DNA of 64,000 bases from Pseudomonas lurida (GCF_002563895.1 NZ_PDJB01000001.1:2463501-2527500), one strand, 5' to 3'. Shown: positions 8,519 through 18,013, counted from the first letter of the stretch. Numbers and translations are program-made. Notes: generated from the letters alone by a model not told the origin.

Positions 8519-9858
8519 GGCTGCACCTCCACGCCAAACGGCAGTGGCTTGATGGGCGCCTGGCCACGCAAGCGGCCGACGTTCTCGATGCCCCGGCCGC
8601 AGCGTTCGGCGACAATTTCCGCTGCCGCCAGCCCGCACATCCGGCCCTGGCAGCGGCCCATGCCGACGCGACAGTGGGCCTTGACGCGATTGATCTCCCA
8701 GTGGCCTTCGTCCACCACCGCGCGCACGTCACCGACGCTGACTTCTTCACAGCGGCACAGGATCAGTTCATCCGGCGCCTGTGCGGCCCATTGCTCAGGG
8801 AAGGGGAAGGCAGTTTCGAGGCCCTGGCGAAAGCGCTGGATGCCAGCCAAGTGCTGTTCCAACACGGCGGGGCGGCGGTGATCAATTGCGATGCCCGAGT
8901 CCTCGAGTAGCGCCAGCGCGGCCCGTTCGCCAGCCATTTGCGCCGCATCGGCGCCCATGATCCCGGCGCCGTCGCCGGCCAGGTACACGCCGCTGACGCT
9001 ACTGCGCCCGGCGCTGTCGCGTTGTGGAAGCCAGGCGCGGTTCAACGCGTTCCAGGCGAATTCACAGCCGAGCAAATCCGCCAGTTGCGTCTCACAGCGC
9101 AGGGCGTGGGCAAAGCCCACGGCGTCGCATGCCAGGCTGTGTTCGCCCCACCGAATACCCGTGACCCGTTGTTCTCCTTCGATCTGCCTGAGCGTGGCGC
9201 CCTGATGCACGGCAATCCCGTGGGCCGTCAGCCAGGCGCGGTAATACAAGCCCTTGGCCAAGGTCAGCGGTTGCCCAAGCAGCGCCGGCAGCGCACGGCA
9301 CTGGGCACTGAACGGCGCGCTGTCGAGCACCGCCACCACCTTGGCGCCGGCTTTGGCGTACTGATAGGCGACCAGGTACAACAACGGCCCGCTCCCGCAG
9401 AACGCCACCCGCTCGCCGATGGCGCAGCCCTGGTATTTCAAGGCAATTTGCGCGGCGCCGAGGCTGTAGGCACCGGGCAAAGTCCAGCCCGGCACTGGCA
9501 GGATGCGGTCGGTGGCGCCCGTGGCGACGATGATGCGCGCGTACTCGAGGCTTTCGGCGCGACCGTTGTTGAGCATGTCCAGGCGACCGTCCTCGGCATT
9601 CCATACCAGGGTTTCCGGCCGGTAGTCGATCAGCGGTGCCAGCTCATCAATCGTGCGGTGCACGGCGTCGGCCTTGTTCGCTTCAAATCCGTAGACCTGC
9701 TTGGCGGTGCGCTGGAAACCCAAGGGTTGCCGCCGATAGATCTGCCCGCCACCGCGCGGGCTCTCATCCACCAGGCAAGGTGTGACGCCATGGTCGAGCA
9801 GCGTACGCGCTGCGCTGATACCGGCCGGGCCAGCCCCCACAATCACTACCGGCTTCAT
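8515..9858 (-). CDS. NAD(P)/FAD-dependent oxidoreductase subunit with BFD-like [2Fe-2S] domain (HcnB/OoxA-like)
   Basis: 447 residues. N-terminal dinucleotide-binding motif GAGPAGISAARTLLD (from residue 8), second nucleotide-binding region (ATGATDRILPVPGW and AFCGSGPLL), then an FAD-closing GVYLAGDGAGIMGADAA motif. The last about 75 residues form a BFD-like iron-sulfur domain with CRC, then C-x6-C-x4-C cysteines (HCRVGMGRCQGRMC). It transfers electrons between the flavin sites and the small ferredoxin-like subunit encoded just upstream. Start and stop overlap both neighbours by 4 bp (ATGA), showing tight coupling of the three subunits. The lengths and cysteine layout are those of HcnB/OoxA-type subunits. 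Confidence 0.88.
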   Translation of the reverse strand: MKPVVIVGAGPAGISAARTLLDHGVTPCLVDESPRGGGQIYRRQPLGFQRTAKQVYGFEANKADAVHRTIDELAPLIDYRPETLVWNAEDGRLDMLNNGRAESLEYARIIVATGATDRILPVPGWTLPGAYSLGAAQIALKYQGCAIGERVAFCGSGPLLYLVAYQYAKAGAKVVAVLDSAPFSAQCRALPALLGQPLTLAKGLYYRAWLTAHGIAVHQGATLRQIEGEQRVTGIRWGEHSLACDAVGFAHALRCETQLADLLGCEFAWNALNRAWLPQRDSAGRSSVSGVYLAGDGAGIMGADAAQMAGERAALALLEDSGIAIDHRRPAVLEQHLAGIQRFRQGLETAFPFPEQWAAQAPDELILCRCEEVSVGDVRAVVDEGHWEINRVKAHCRVGMGRCQGRMCGLAAAEIVAERCGRGIENVGRLRGQAPIKPLPFGVEVQP

Positions 9859-10145
9859 GGTCGGCGCCCCGGATCACGGCTGATCGCCTGGCCTTCTTCC
9901 AGCAGCGTCGAACAGGCGCGCACCCGGCGGCCGTCTTCAAGTCGCACCCAGCAGTCCTGGCACGCGCCCATCAGGCAAAACCCGGCGCGCCGCTCGGCAC
10001 TGAAGTCGCTGCCGCGCAGGTGCTCGGCACAGGTCAGTACGGCGGTGAGCAAGGTGTCACCGAGCAAGCCGCTGGCAGGTTGGCCGTCCAGGGTGAAGGA
10101 CAGGGCAGGGCGTTCGGTCTCGGCCACGCGCTTGAACAGGGCCAT
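9855..10145 (-). CDS. Small [2Fe-2S] ferredoxin-like subunit (HcnA/SoxA-type)
   Basis: 96 residues, one ferredoxin-type domain with Cys57, Cys62, Cys65 and Cys78 (FCLMGACQDC...RAC) for a [2Fe-2S] cluster. It completes the heterotrimeric flavin dehydrogenase with the two following genes. ATG at 10145 is preferred over TTG at 10148, because it shares the A of the upstream stop codon (TGATG) and family members begin there. Confidence 0.88.
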   Translation of the reverse strand: MALFKRVAETERPALSFTLDGQPASGLLGDTLLTAVLTCAEHLRGSDFSAERRAGFCLMGACQDCWVRLEDGRRVRACSTLLEEGQAISRDPGRRP

Positions 10146-10939
10146 CAATGTTTCCCCACCAGTACGCGGTCCAGGCCGTAGACCCGGTCGAGCAGAATCA
10201 TCGTGGCTGCCGTCAGCGCAATCACCAGTGCCGACACGGCCGCCATCATCGGGTCGATGGATTCGGTGGCGTACACATACATGCGTACCGGCAGGGTTTG
10301 GGTGGCCGGCGAGCTGACGAAGATCGACAGCGTCACTTCATCGAAACTGTTGATGAAGGCCAGTAACCAACCCCCGGCGACACCGGGCAAAATCATCGGC
10401 AGGGTGATCTGGCGGAACAGCGTGAAGCGACTCGCCCCCAGGGACTCGGCGGCTTGCTCGGCGCTGCGATCAATACCGATCGCGGCCGCCAATACCAGGC
10501 GCAGCACATACGGTGTGATGATCACCACATGCGCGAGCATCAGCCAGGTAAAGCTGCCGTTGACACCCATCAGCGCGAACAAGCGCAGCATCGCCACGCC
10601 CAGCACCAGGTGCGGGATGATGATCGGTGACAGGAACAACGCACTGAAAAAGTTGCGCCCCGGGAACGTGTACCGACTGATCGCCAAGGCCGCCGGTACG
10701 GCAATCAAGGTGGCCAGGGTCGCGGCGGTGAACGCCAGGATCAGGCTGTTGTAGAACGCCTGGATAAAGTCAGCCCGCTCGAACACCGCGCGAAACCAGC
10801 GCAGCGAGAAGCCTGATGTGGGCAGGCTCAAGGTGTTTTCCGGAGTGAAGGCCACCAGGCACACCACCACCAGCGGCGCCATCATGAACAGCACTACCAA
10901 GCCATGGAAACCGAGGGCCAAAGGACCGTTTCTGGACAT
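10145..10939 (-). CDS. ABC transporter permease, PotC-like
   Basis: 264 residues, six predicted transmembrane helices, with the EAA loop toward the C-terminus (EQAAESLGASRFTLFRQITLPMILPGVAGG), the contact site for the ATPase. It is the second permease of the polyamine/opine-type importer, in the inner membrane. It starts 4 nt after the other permease gene and its stop overlaps the start of the ferredoxin-like gene, so transporter and enzyme are translated as one unit. Confidence 0.9.
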   Translation of the reverse strand: MSRNGPLALGFHGLVVLFMMAPLVVVCLVAFTPENTLSLPTSGFSLRWFRAVFERADFIQAFYNSLILAFTAATLATLIAVPAALAISRYTFPGRNFFSALFLSPIIIPHLVLGVAMLRLFALMGVNGSFTWLMLAHVVIITPYVLRLVLAAAIGIDRSAEQAAESLGASRFTLFRQITLPMILPGVAGGWLLAFINSFDEVTLSIFVSSPATQTLPVRMYVYATESIDPMMAAVSALVIALTAATMILLDRVYGLDRVLVGKH

Positions 10940-10943
10940 GCGC

Positions 10944-11789
10944 TCAAACTCCCAGGGACTTTTTGTAGCGGCCTTCGACCATGCGGTTCCAGCTCAGCAT
11001 GATCAGCAGATTGACCAACAGCAGCACCACCGCGATGGTCGCGCCCATGGGCCAGTTGAGTTCCGAGAGGTACTGGTCGTACACCACGGTGGCGACCATT
11101 TTCAGGCGGCGTCCGCCGAGCAGGCCGGGGATCGCAAAGGAGCTGGCGGCCAGGCCGAACACGATCAGCGTGCCGGACAGCACACCGGGCATGACCTGCG
11201 GCAGCACGATCTTGCGCATCACCGTGGCCTGGCTGGCGCCCAGGGACAACGCGGCCTGTTCAGCCGACGGATCGAGCTTTTGCAGGGAGGTCCACACCGG
11301 GATGATCATGAACGGCAGCATCACGTGCACCAGGGCGATGATCACCGCGAACGGTGTGTAGAGCAGTTTCACCGGGCGCCCACCGAGGAACTGGATGACC
11401 TGGTTCACCAGCCCGTCCGCCCCCAGCAGGAGGCTCCAGCCAAAGGCGCGCACGACCACCGAAATCAGCAGCGGTGTGAGGATCAGGATCAGGAAGATCG
11501 AGCGCCACGGGGTGCCCATGCGGCTGAGGATGTAGGCCTCGGGCACACCGATCACCACGCACAGCAGGGTCACCAGCGCGCTAATCCAGAAGGTGCGCCA
11601 GAAGATCTCGTAGAAGTACGAATCACTGAACAGCGACAGGTAGTGCGCGAAGGTCCATTCATCGGCTTTTACACCCACCTGGTAGTCAAACACGTTGAAC
11701 GACAGCACCAGGGTCAGGCCCAGCGGCAGAATCAGCAGCCCGGCAAACAGCACCAGCGCCGGCAGCGAGAGCAGATAACCACGACTCAT
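10944..11789 (-). CDS. ABC transporter permease, PotB-like
   Basis: 281 residues with about six transmembrane helices and a short cytoplasmic N-terminus. The EAA loop is seen as EQAALSLGASQATVMRKIVLPQVMPGVLSG. It pairs with the PotC-like permease to form the membrane channel. The first 4 bp overlap the end of the ATPase gene (ATGA). No disruption is seen. Confidence 0.9.
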   Translation of the reverse strand: MSRGYLLSLPALVLFAGLLILPLGLTLVLSFNVFDYQVGVKADEWTFAHYLSLFSDSYFYEIFWRTFWISALVTLLCVVIGVPEAYILSRMGTPWRSIFLILILTPLLISVVVRAFGWSLLLGADGLVNQVIQFLGGRPVKLLYTPFAVIIALVHVMLPFMIIPVWTSLQKLDPSAEQAALSLGASQATVMRKIVLPQVMPGVLSGTLIVFGLAASSFAIPGLLGGRRLKMVATVVYDQYLSELNWPMGATIAVVLLLVNLLIMLSWNRMVEGRYKKSLGV

Positions 11790-12814
11790 GTGCGCACCTC
11801 ATCCGCTGCCAGCACACGGAGGAGTTCGCAATGCCAGTCCAGGCCCACCGCTGCGCCGCAACCCAGCGGCGCGCTGCCATCGTTGCTGCGCACCACGGTG
11901 ATTTCGCCCAGGTCGGTGTGGACGCGGTACAGCCATTGGCTACCGAAGAAGTAGCGGTCGAGCACCTTGCCTTGCAGGCGGCCTGAACCGACATCCCCCA
12001 GGCTGATCTTTTCCGGGCGCAGGCTCAGGACCAACTCACCGTCGCCGCGCTCATGCCGCACTTGCGGGATGCCCAACGGGTCGTAGTCGCCGGGCAGCAG
12101 GTTGGCCTTGCCGACGAAATCCGAAATGAAGCGCGTGCGCGGGTGTTCGTAGAGCTTGTAGGGTGCGTCGATCTGGGTCACGCGCCCGGCCTGCATCACC
12201 ACCACGCGGTCGCTGATCGACAGCGCTTCGGCCTGGTCGTGCGTGACCATCAAGGTGGTGATACCCACGGCGCACTGGATGCGGCGGATCTCGAACTGCA
12301 TCTCTTCGCGCAGATTCGCGTCGAGGTTGGACAGCGGCTCATCAAGCAGCAACACCGGCGGTTCGATCACCAGCGCACGGGCCAGGGCCACGCGCTGGCG
12401 CTGGCCGCCGGACAGTTCACGTGGGTAACGGTCAGCGTGGGGGGCCAGGCGCACCAGGTCCAGTACGGTCTTGACCTTGCTGGCGATTTCGCTGGCCGGC
12501 ACTTTGCGCATTTTCAGGCCGAAGGCGACGTTGTCGCGCACGGTCATGTGCGGGAACAGCGCGTAGCTCTGGAACACAACGCCCAGGCCGCGGCTGGCGG
12601 GCTTGGCATGGGTGATGTCGCGGCCATCGAGCAGGATCTGCCCGCCGCTCACATCAACGAAGCCGGCGATCATTTGCAGGGTGGTGGTCTTGCCGCAGCC
12701 CGAGGGGCCGAGCAGGGAAACGAACTCGCCTTTTTCCACCGCAAGGTCGGTGGCGACCACCGCGTCGACGGCGCCGTAGCGTTTGCTCAAGGCGTTGAGT
12801 TGGAGAAATGCCAT
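11786..12814 (-). CDS. ABC transporter ATP-binding protein, PotA-like
   Basis: 342 residues. Walker A GPSGCGKT at 36-43, signature LSGGQRQRVALARAL, Walker B VLLLDEPLSNLD, switch His in VTHDQ, then a C-terminal TOBE/OB domain (about 240-340) as in PotA and MalK. It powers the importer from the cytoplasmic side. It is the first gene of the seven-gene operon; the promoter must lie in the 241-bp gap shared with the divergent IclR gene, so IclR control is likely. Confidence 0.93.
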   Translation of the reverse strand: MAFLQLNALSKRYGAVDAVVATDLAVEKGEFVSLLGPSGCGKTTTLQMIAGFVDVSGGQILLDGRDITHAKPASRGLGVVFQSYALFPHMTVRDNVAFGLKMRKVPASEIASKVKTVLDLVRLAPHADRYPRELSGGQRQRVALARALVIEPPVLLLDEPLSNLDANLREEMQFEIRRIQCAVGITTLMVTHDQAEALSISDRVVVMQAGRVTQIDAPYKLYEHPRTRFISDFVGKANLLPGDYDPLGIPQVRHERGDGELVLSLRPEKISLGDVGSGRLQGKVLDRYFFGSQWLYRVHTDLGEITVVRSNDGSAPLGCGAAVGLDWHCELLRVLAADEVRT

Positions 12815-12837
12815 GTCTGCGTTCCACCTTTATGAGT

Positions 12838-12858
12838 CGCGTCGAAACGCGCTTTTTT
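12838..12858 (+). terminator. Small hairpin with T-tract in the operon/iclR gap
   Basis: CGCGT-CGAA-ACGCG stem-loop followed by CTTTTTT on the plus strand. It lies between two divergent genes, where no plus-strand gene ends, so it may stop antisense transcription or be fortuitous. Confidence 0.35.
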
Positions 12859-13055
12859 GTTTTGGGCAGATGCGAAAAGGGTGTTTCGGGTGCGTTGGCG
12901 CTCGATCTCAAGTCGGCTGCCGGTTGTTGTTCATTTCGCCCCTGTGGACGCAGATTAGGACGAAGACTAGGATGGGCGGAAGATGGAATTTCACTGAACG
13001 GACTATTATTTTCGTATTTATTCACTCACCGGAATTTACAAAGAGATTAGTTGTT

Positions 13056-13886
13056 ATGGATTCCACTGATCGAAATGAAAGTGGCAAAGAAGTCGGGGCG
13101 GGCGGCGTCTCTCGCCTGTTCGCATTGCTGCGCACCCTGGGTGAAGTGCCGGAGGGCGGCGAACGCGTCACCCAACTTGCGCAACAGGTGGGCCTGTCCC
13201 AGCCCACCACCCACCGTTTATTGCGCAGCCTGATGGAGGAGGGCATGGTCGAGCAGGACGCACGCAGCAAACGTTATCGCCTGAGCCTGGAGTTCTTCGC
13301 CCTGGCGGCTAACGCGGGCAAGACCGGCAACCTGCGCGACCTGGTGCGGCCGAGCATGTTGCGCCTGAGCGCTTCACTGGGGGATTCGTTATTCCTGCTG
13401 GCGCGCAGCGGCTTCGATGCGATCTGCCTGGACCGCAGCGAGGGTCCGTACCCGATCCGCACCTTCACCGGCGATATCGGTGGGCGGGTGGCCTTGGGCG
13501 TGGGGCAGGGCAGCCTGGCGATCCTGGCGTTTTTGCCGGAGGAAGAGCGCGAGACGGTGATCCGCTACAACCTGCCACGGCTCAAGGACTTCCACCTGTA
13601 TGACGAAGTGCTGTTGCGTTCGGAAGTCGAGAACGTGCGCACCCTGGGCTACGCGGCGCGCAATACCGGGGTGCTGGAAGGCATGGCCGGCTTGGCGGTG
13701 CCCATCCTCAATCGGGACGGGCATGCAGTGGCGGCGTTGAGTGTAGCGACCATCAGTGACCGACTGGGGCCGAGCCGGTTACCCATGGTGGTGGAGTTGT
13801 TGAAGCGCGAAGCGGCGGCGATCGGGCCAAGGATCAACCCGTTCGATCCGACGTTGAGGCGGCCCTCGCATACCTTTGGTGGGTAA
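13056..13886 (+). CDS. IclR-family transcriptional regulator
   Basis: 276 residues. N-terminal winged helix (about 17-80; [13 protein letters not shown]...[31 protein letters not shown]) and a C-terminal effector-binding domain (about 95-265) with the family's [27 protein letters not shown] segment. The start at 13056 is chosen because the HTH begins about 17 residues later; AAGAGA lies about 10 nt upstream. It is divergent from the importer/dehydrogenase operon and most likely a repressor of it that is relieved by the transported compound (inference). A REP doublet follows the stop. Confidence 0.9.
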   Translation: MDSTDRNESGKEVGAGGVSRLFALLRTLGEVPEGGERVTQLAQQVGLSQPTTHRLLRSLMEEGMVEQDARSKRYRLSLEFFALAANAGKTGNLRDLVRPSMLRLSASLGDSLFLLARSGFDAICLDRSEGPYPIRTFTGDIGGRVALGVGQGSLAILAFLPEEERETVIRYNLPRLKDFHLYDEVLLRSEVENVRTLGYAARNTGVLEGMAGLAVPILNRDGHAVAALSVATISDRLGPSRLPMVVELLKREAAAIGPRINPFDPTLRRPSHTFGG

Positions 13887-13897
13887 TGCGAATCCGA

Positions 13898-13986
13898 TGT
13901 GGGAGCTGGCTTGCCTGCGATGGCGGAATGTCAGCCACTTAAATGCAAACTGACCCGCCGCTATCGCAGGCAAGCCAGCTCCCACA
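13898..13986. repeat. REP doublet (REPIN) 1
   Basis: Inverted pair of the Pseudomonas GTGGGAGC-type REP: TGTGGGAGCTGGCTTGCCTGCGAT at the left and its near-exact complement at the right, about 40 nt apart. It fills the gap between the convergent iclR gene and response-regulator gene, where the RNA could form a long hairpin and act as a terminator. Confidence 0.88.
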
Positions 13987-13989
13987 TTT

Positions 13990-14655
13990 TTAGATTGCAG
14001 CCAACGCGACTGACGTGGCCGCTGTGCGAGTCTCCACCCCCAACTTCACATACACATGCTCCAAATGCTTGTTCACCGTCCTTGGGCTCAACCCCAGGAT
14101 ATCGCCGATATCCCGATTGGTCTTGCCGCACGCCACCCAGCGCAACACTTCCACCTCGCGCTCGGTCAATTGGAATCGGGCCGAGAGCAGCCTTTGCGCC
14201 GGGGCATCTTCCAGCGTCAGCACACTCGGCTGTTGCGCCTCCCGCGCGGACAACAAAATCCGCGACGTGCGCAAATGCGCCGCCACCCGCGCCAGCACCT
14301 CGTCGGTCTGGATCGGCTTGGTCACGTAGTCACTGCCACCCACTTCAAAGCCCTGCACCACGTGCCGGGTGTCGGTCAGCCCGGTCATGAACACCACCGG
14401 GATATCCGCGCTGGCGGGTTGCGCCTTGAGCCGACGGCAGGTTTCGAAGCCGTCCAGGCCGGGCATCATCGCGTCCAGCAGAATAAGGTCCGGACGTCGG
14501 CGTTGCACGCGGTTCAACGCGCTGAGGCCATCGAGGGCCACCAGGACCATGTAGCCGGCATCGTCGAGGGCGTCCGAGAGCATCGCCAGGTTATCCGGGG
14601 TGTCGTCCACGATCAGCACGACACCGGGTTCAGTGCTGCGGGTGAGTGCATTCAT
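13990..14655 (-). CDS. LuxR/NarL-type response regulator with receiver domain
   Basis: 221 residues. Receiver domain (about 11-130): acidic pair in LIVDDTPDN, phospho-acceptor Asp61 in LILLDAMMPGLDG, Thr in VFMTGL and Lys in VTKPI. The C-terminal helix-turn-helix (about 155-215; LTEREVEVLRWVACGKTNRDIGDILGLSPRTVNKHLEHVYVKLGV) is of the LuxR type. The start at 14655 overlaps the last 26 bp of the kinase gene and has AAGGAGG about 7 nt upstream. Together with the kinase it probably controls the amide importer and fmdA: a TACGTCA-type 16-bp motif occurs upstream of both (18233-18248, 26464-26479). The binding link is inference. Confidence 0.92.
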   Translation of the reverse strand: MNALTRSTEPGVVLIVDDTPDNLAMLSDALDDAGYMVLVALDGLSALNRVQRRRPDLILLDAMMPGLDGFETCRRLKAQPASADIPVVFMTGLTDTRHVVQGFEVGGSDYVTKPIQTDEVLARVAAHLRTSRILLSAREAQQPSVLTLEDAPAQRLLSARFQLTEREVEVLRWVACGKTNRDIGDILGLSPRTVNKHLEHVYVKLGVETRTAATSVALAAI

Positions 14656-17600
14656 CTTCGGCCTCCTTGAGGGTTCGGTTGAGTTCATCCAGGCGGAAAC
14701 CCTTGAGCAGCCCGCGTACCTTGCTGATGAAAGGCTCGGTGTCGGGCTGGTGCGCAAGGAGGGTGTCGAGCTTTTCGTGCAGGCCGCGCACGTAACCGAT
14801 GGCGCTGAGTTCGGCGAGGATGGCCAGGTCTTCCGGGCTGGGCAACACGCTGGGCGGTGGGGGCGGCACCAGGCTCTTGGTACGCCGTAGCCACTGCAGG
14901 TCCAGGTGCTGTTGCAGGCGCCCGAGCAGCTCCGGCGTGTGCACGGGCTTGGCCAGGTAGTCGTTGCACGCGGCGGCGATGCTGCGTTCGCGGTCGTCGG
15001 TGAAGGCGTTGGCCGAGATCACGATGATGGGCGCGGTGGACAGCGCATTGCGGCGGATCAAGCGACTGGTTTCGTAGCCATCCAGGGTTGGCATCGACAG
15101 GTCCATCAGGATCAGGTCCGGCGCCAGCAGCGCCACCTGGCGGATCGCGTCCTGGCCATTGCTGGCCTGGATCACTTCGAAACCCAGTGGCGTGAGCATG
15201 CCACTGAGCACCTTGCGATGGTCCACATGGTCATCCACCACCAGGATGCGTCGTCGCTCCCCTTGATAACCGATGATGTCGTGCTCCACATGCACCACGG
15301 CCTGCGGCGCACGCACCTGGGACAGGAACAGCCGCACCTGGAAGCAGGTGCCCTTGTCCAGCTCGCTGGTCACCCGCAGCTCGCCGCCCATCAATGACGT
15401 GAGCATGCGCGTGATGGTCAGCCCCAGGCCCACGCCGTTATCCTGGCGCATCAGGTCGCCGCGTTCGAACGGCTGGAATATCCGCTCCAACTGCCCTGGA
15501 TCGATGCCGATGCCCGTGTCGATAATCTCGAAGTTGGCGGTCTCGCGCATATAACTGACCCGCAGGCGCACCTCGCCGCTGTCGGTGAAGTTCACCGCGT
15601 TGCCCAACAGGTTGATGAGGATCTGGCGCACGCGTTTTTCATCGCCGCGCACCACCGCCGGGATCTTGCCCACGCAGTCCAGGCGAAAGCGCAGGCCCTT
15701 GTCCCGTGCTTGCGGGGTGAACATCTGTTCCAGGTCGTGGAGCAACTCGGGGAAGGGGATTTCAGTCGGTTCCAGGCGCAATTTGCCGGCCTCGATCTTG
15801 GCCACATCCAGCAAACCATCGATCAATGACACCAAGTGCGAGCCGCTGCGCAGGATAGTCGCCAAGGCATCCTGGTGCTGCTCGGGCATGGCGCTGTCGC
15901 GCTGCAGAATCTGGGTGAAGCCCAGAATGCTGTTGAGCGGCGTGCGCAGTTCGTGGGACAGCCCGGTGACGTAGCGGCTCTTGGCGGCATTCGCGGCCTC
16001 CGAGGCTTCCTTGGCTTGCTGCAGGGCCTGGTCGGTGAGGCTGTGGGCGTCGATCTCCTGCATCAGCAGCAGGGTCTGGCGGTCGGATTCCTCTTGGGCC
16101 ACACCCCGGCTTTCGCGGGTCAGCACCACCCACCAGGCGAGCACGGCGGCCAACACCGAGAGGGTCAGGAACGCCTTGAAGAACGCCTGGTACAAGGTCT
16201 CCGAATGGGGCAAGCCCTGGGCCGCCTGCATGTAGATCAACGCCAGCGCGCCGGCGAGCATCAGTACCAACGCCAGCAAAAGCCCCAGGTAATGGGCCAG
16301 GCGCGTGTGCAGGCGCGGCATCATCGTGTTCGGCAGCAACCAGCGCAGCACGCCTTCGAACTGGGTGACCAGGCGGGCGTGGGGTTTGCAACGGTCCCCG
16401 CAACGCGCATCCAGCGAACAACACAGCGAGCAGATCGGCGTGCTGTAGGCCGGGCAGAACGCCATGTCCGCGGTCTCGAACGGGTTGCTGCACAGCCCGC
16501 ACACCGCGTGGGTCGCGGGTGCGATCGGGTGAATCAACTGTATGTCGCTGGTGCGGGCGATGTAGTACTTGCCTTTGGTCAGCCAGGCCAACAGCGGCGC
16601 CATCACCAGTGCGGTGCCCAGCGCGACGAAGGGTGGTGCCGCCTGGGCCAGGCTGCCGAACAGGCCGAAGTGGGCAAGGATCGACAGCAGCGACGCAATC
16701 AGCATCGAGCCGACGCCCACCGGGTTGATGTCGTAGAGGTGCGCGCGCTTGAACTCGATGTGCCTGGGCGACAGGCCCAACGGCTTGTTGATCACCAGGT
16801 CCGCCACCAGCGTGCCGATCCAGGCAATCGCGATATTGGCGTAGAGCCCCAGCACCTGGTCGATCACGTCGAACACGCCCAGCTCCATCAGCATCAGTGC
16901 GATGGCTACGTTGAACACCAGCCACACCACGCGGCCGGGATGGCTGTGGGTCACGCGGGCAAAGAAGTTGGACCAGGCCAGAGAACCGGCGTAGGCGTTG
17001 GTCAGGTTGATCTTCATCTGCGAGATGAACACGAACAGCACCATGGCGCCGAGGGCCCATTCCGGCGAGCTGAACACGTAGCGGAACGCGACCAGGTACA
17101 TCTGCGTTGGCTCGGCGGCGCGTTCCATGGGGATTTCATGTTGCAGCGCCAGGAACGCCAGGAACGCCCCGGCGAACATCTTCAACGCGCCGGGGATGAT
17201 CCAGCCGGGCCCGGCGCAGAGCAGGGCGGCCCACCAACGTTTGCGGTTGGCGGCGGTTTTTTCCGGAAGGAAGCGCAGGTAGTCCACCTGTTCGCCGATC
17301 TGCGTTACCAGCGACAACGCCACGGTGCAGGCGGCACAGAAGGCCAACAGGTTGAAGCCGCCGCCATCGCCGCTGCGCCCCACAAAGCTGGTCCAGTCGC
17401 TGAAGGCGTCGGGGTTCTTCCATGCCACAAAGCCATAGGGCAATAGCAGCAACAGCAGCCAGATCGGTTGTGTCCACAGCTGCAGGCGGCTGATCAGGGT
17501 CACGCCGTACGCCACCAGCGGGATCACCAGCAGCGAGCAGATCACATAGGCCAAGGCGAGCGGGATATGAAAATACAGCTCCAGCGCCAGGGCCATGATC

Positions 17601-18013
17601 GCCGCTTCCAGGGCAAAGAACAGGAAGGTGAAGCTGGCGTAGATCAACGAAGTGATGGTGGAACCGATATAGCCAAACCCCGCGCCACGGGTGAGCAGGT
17701 CCATGTCCACGCCGTAGCGCGCCGCGTAGTAGCTGATGGGCAGGCCGGTGAGAAAGATCACCACGCTGATGGCGAGGATCGCCCAGAAGGTGTTGGTGAA
17801 GCCGTAGCTCAGGGCCAACACGCCGCCGATGGCTTCCAGCGCCAGGAACGACACGGCGCCCAGGGCGGTGTTGGCAATGCGCAGTTCCGACCACTTGCGA
17901 AAGGACTTGGGGGTATAGCGCAGGGCGTAGTCCTCCATGGTCTCGTCGGCGACCCAGGTGTTGTAGTCGCGGCGGATCTTGACGATGCGCTGGGTGCCGG
18001 GAGGAGGGGGCAT
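14630..18013 (-). CDS. Hybrid histidine kinase fused to an NCS1-type transporter domain
   Basis: 1127 residues. An N-terminal NCS1 (purine-cytosine permease-like) membrane domain with about 12 helices (about 30-470) is followed by a cysteine-rich cytoplasmic segment (Cys505 to Cys542, with CxxC and CxxCC pairs, probably zinc-binding). Then come two more transmembrane helices (about 565-650), HisKA with His687 in LSHELRTPLNSILGF, HATPase_c (GVGLGLTITRML), and a receiver domain with Asp971 in LILMDLSMPTLDG. The start at 18013 has GGAG 9 nt upstream and begins just before the NCS1 motif. CbrA is a known kinase with an SSS transporter domain; this is the NCS1 counterpart. It is divergent from the Urt-like importer, so an amide, urea or nucleobase-like ligand is plausible. 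Alternative: it may transport as well as sense. Confidence 0.92.
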   Translation of the reverse strand: MPPPPGTQRIVKIRRDYNTWVADETMEDYALRYTPKSFRKWSELRIANTALGAVSFLALEAIGGVLALSYGFTNTFWAILAISVVIFLTGLPISYYAARYGVDMDLLTRGAGFGYIGSTITSLIYASFTFLFFALEAAIMALALELYFHIPLALAYVICSLLVIPLVAYGVTLISRLQLWTQPIWLLLLLLPYGFVAWKNPDAFSDWTSFVGRSGDGGGFNLLAFCAACTVALSLVTQIGEQVDYLRFLPEKTAANRKRWWAALLCAGPGWIIPGALKMFAGAFLAFLALQHEIPMERAAEPTQMYLVAFRYVFSSPEWALGAMVLFVFISQMKINLTNAYAGSLAWSNFFARVTHSHPGRVVWLVFNVAIALMLMELGVFDVIDQVLGLYANIAIAWIGTLVADLVINKPLGLSPRHIEFKRAHLYDINPVGVGSMLIASLLSILAHFGLFGSLAQAAPPFVALGTALVMAPLLAWLTKGKYYIARTSDIQLIHPIAPATHAVCGLCSNPFETADMAFCPAYSTPICSLCCSLDARCGDRCKPHARLVTQFEGVLRWLLPNTMMPRLHTRLAHYLGLLLALVLMLAGALALIYMQAAQGLPHSETLYQAFFKAFLTLSVLAAVLAWWVVLTRESRGVAQEESDRQTLLLMQEIDAHSLTDQALQQAKEASEAANAAKSRYVTGLSHELRTPLNSILGFTQILQRDSAMPEQHQDALATILRSGSHLVSLIDGLLDVAKIEAGKLRLEPTEIPFPELLHDLEQMFTPQARDKGLRFRLDCVGKIPAVVRGDEKRVRQILINLLGNAVNFTDSGEVRLRVSYMRETANFEIIDTGIGIDPGQLERIFQPFERGDLMRQDNGVGLGLTITRMLTSLMGGELRVTSELDKGTCFQVRLFLSQVRAPQAVVHVEHDIIGYQGERRRILVVDDHVDHRKVLSGMLTPLGFEVIQASNGQDAIRQVALLAPDLILMDLSMPTLDGYETSRLIRRNALSTAPIIVISANAFTDDRERSIAAACNDYLAKPVHTPELLGRLQQHLDLQWLRRTKSLVPPPPPSVLPSPEDLAILAELSAIGYVRGLHEKLDTLLAHQPDTEPFISKVRGLLKGFRLDELNRTLKEAEDECTHPQH

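Noticed and set aside
7421..10145. hcnABC hydrogen cyanide synthase
   Set aside because: The three subunits share the HcnABC architecture, but they are embedded in a PotABCD-like importer operon with an IclR regulator, and hcn operons are compact three-gene units without a transporter. Kept as an HcnABC-like dehydrogenase.
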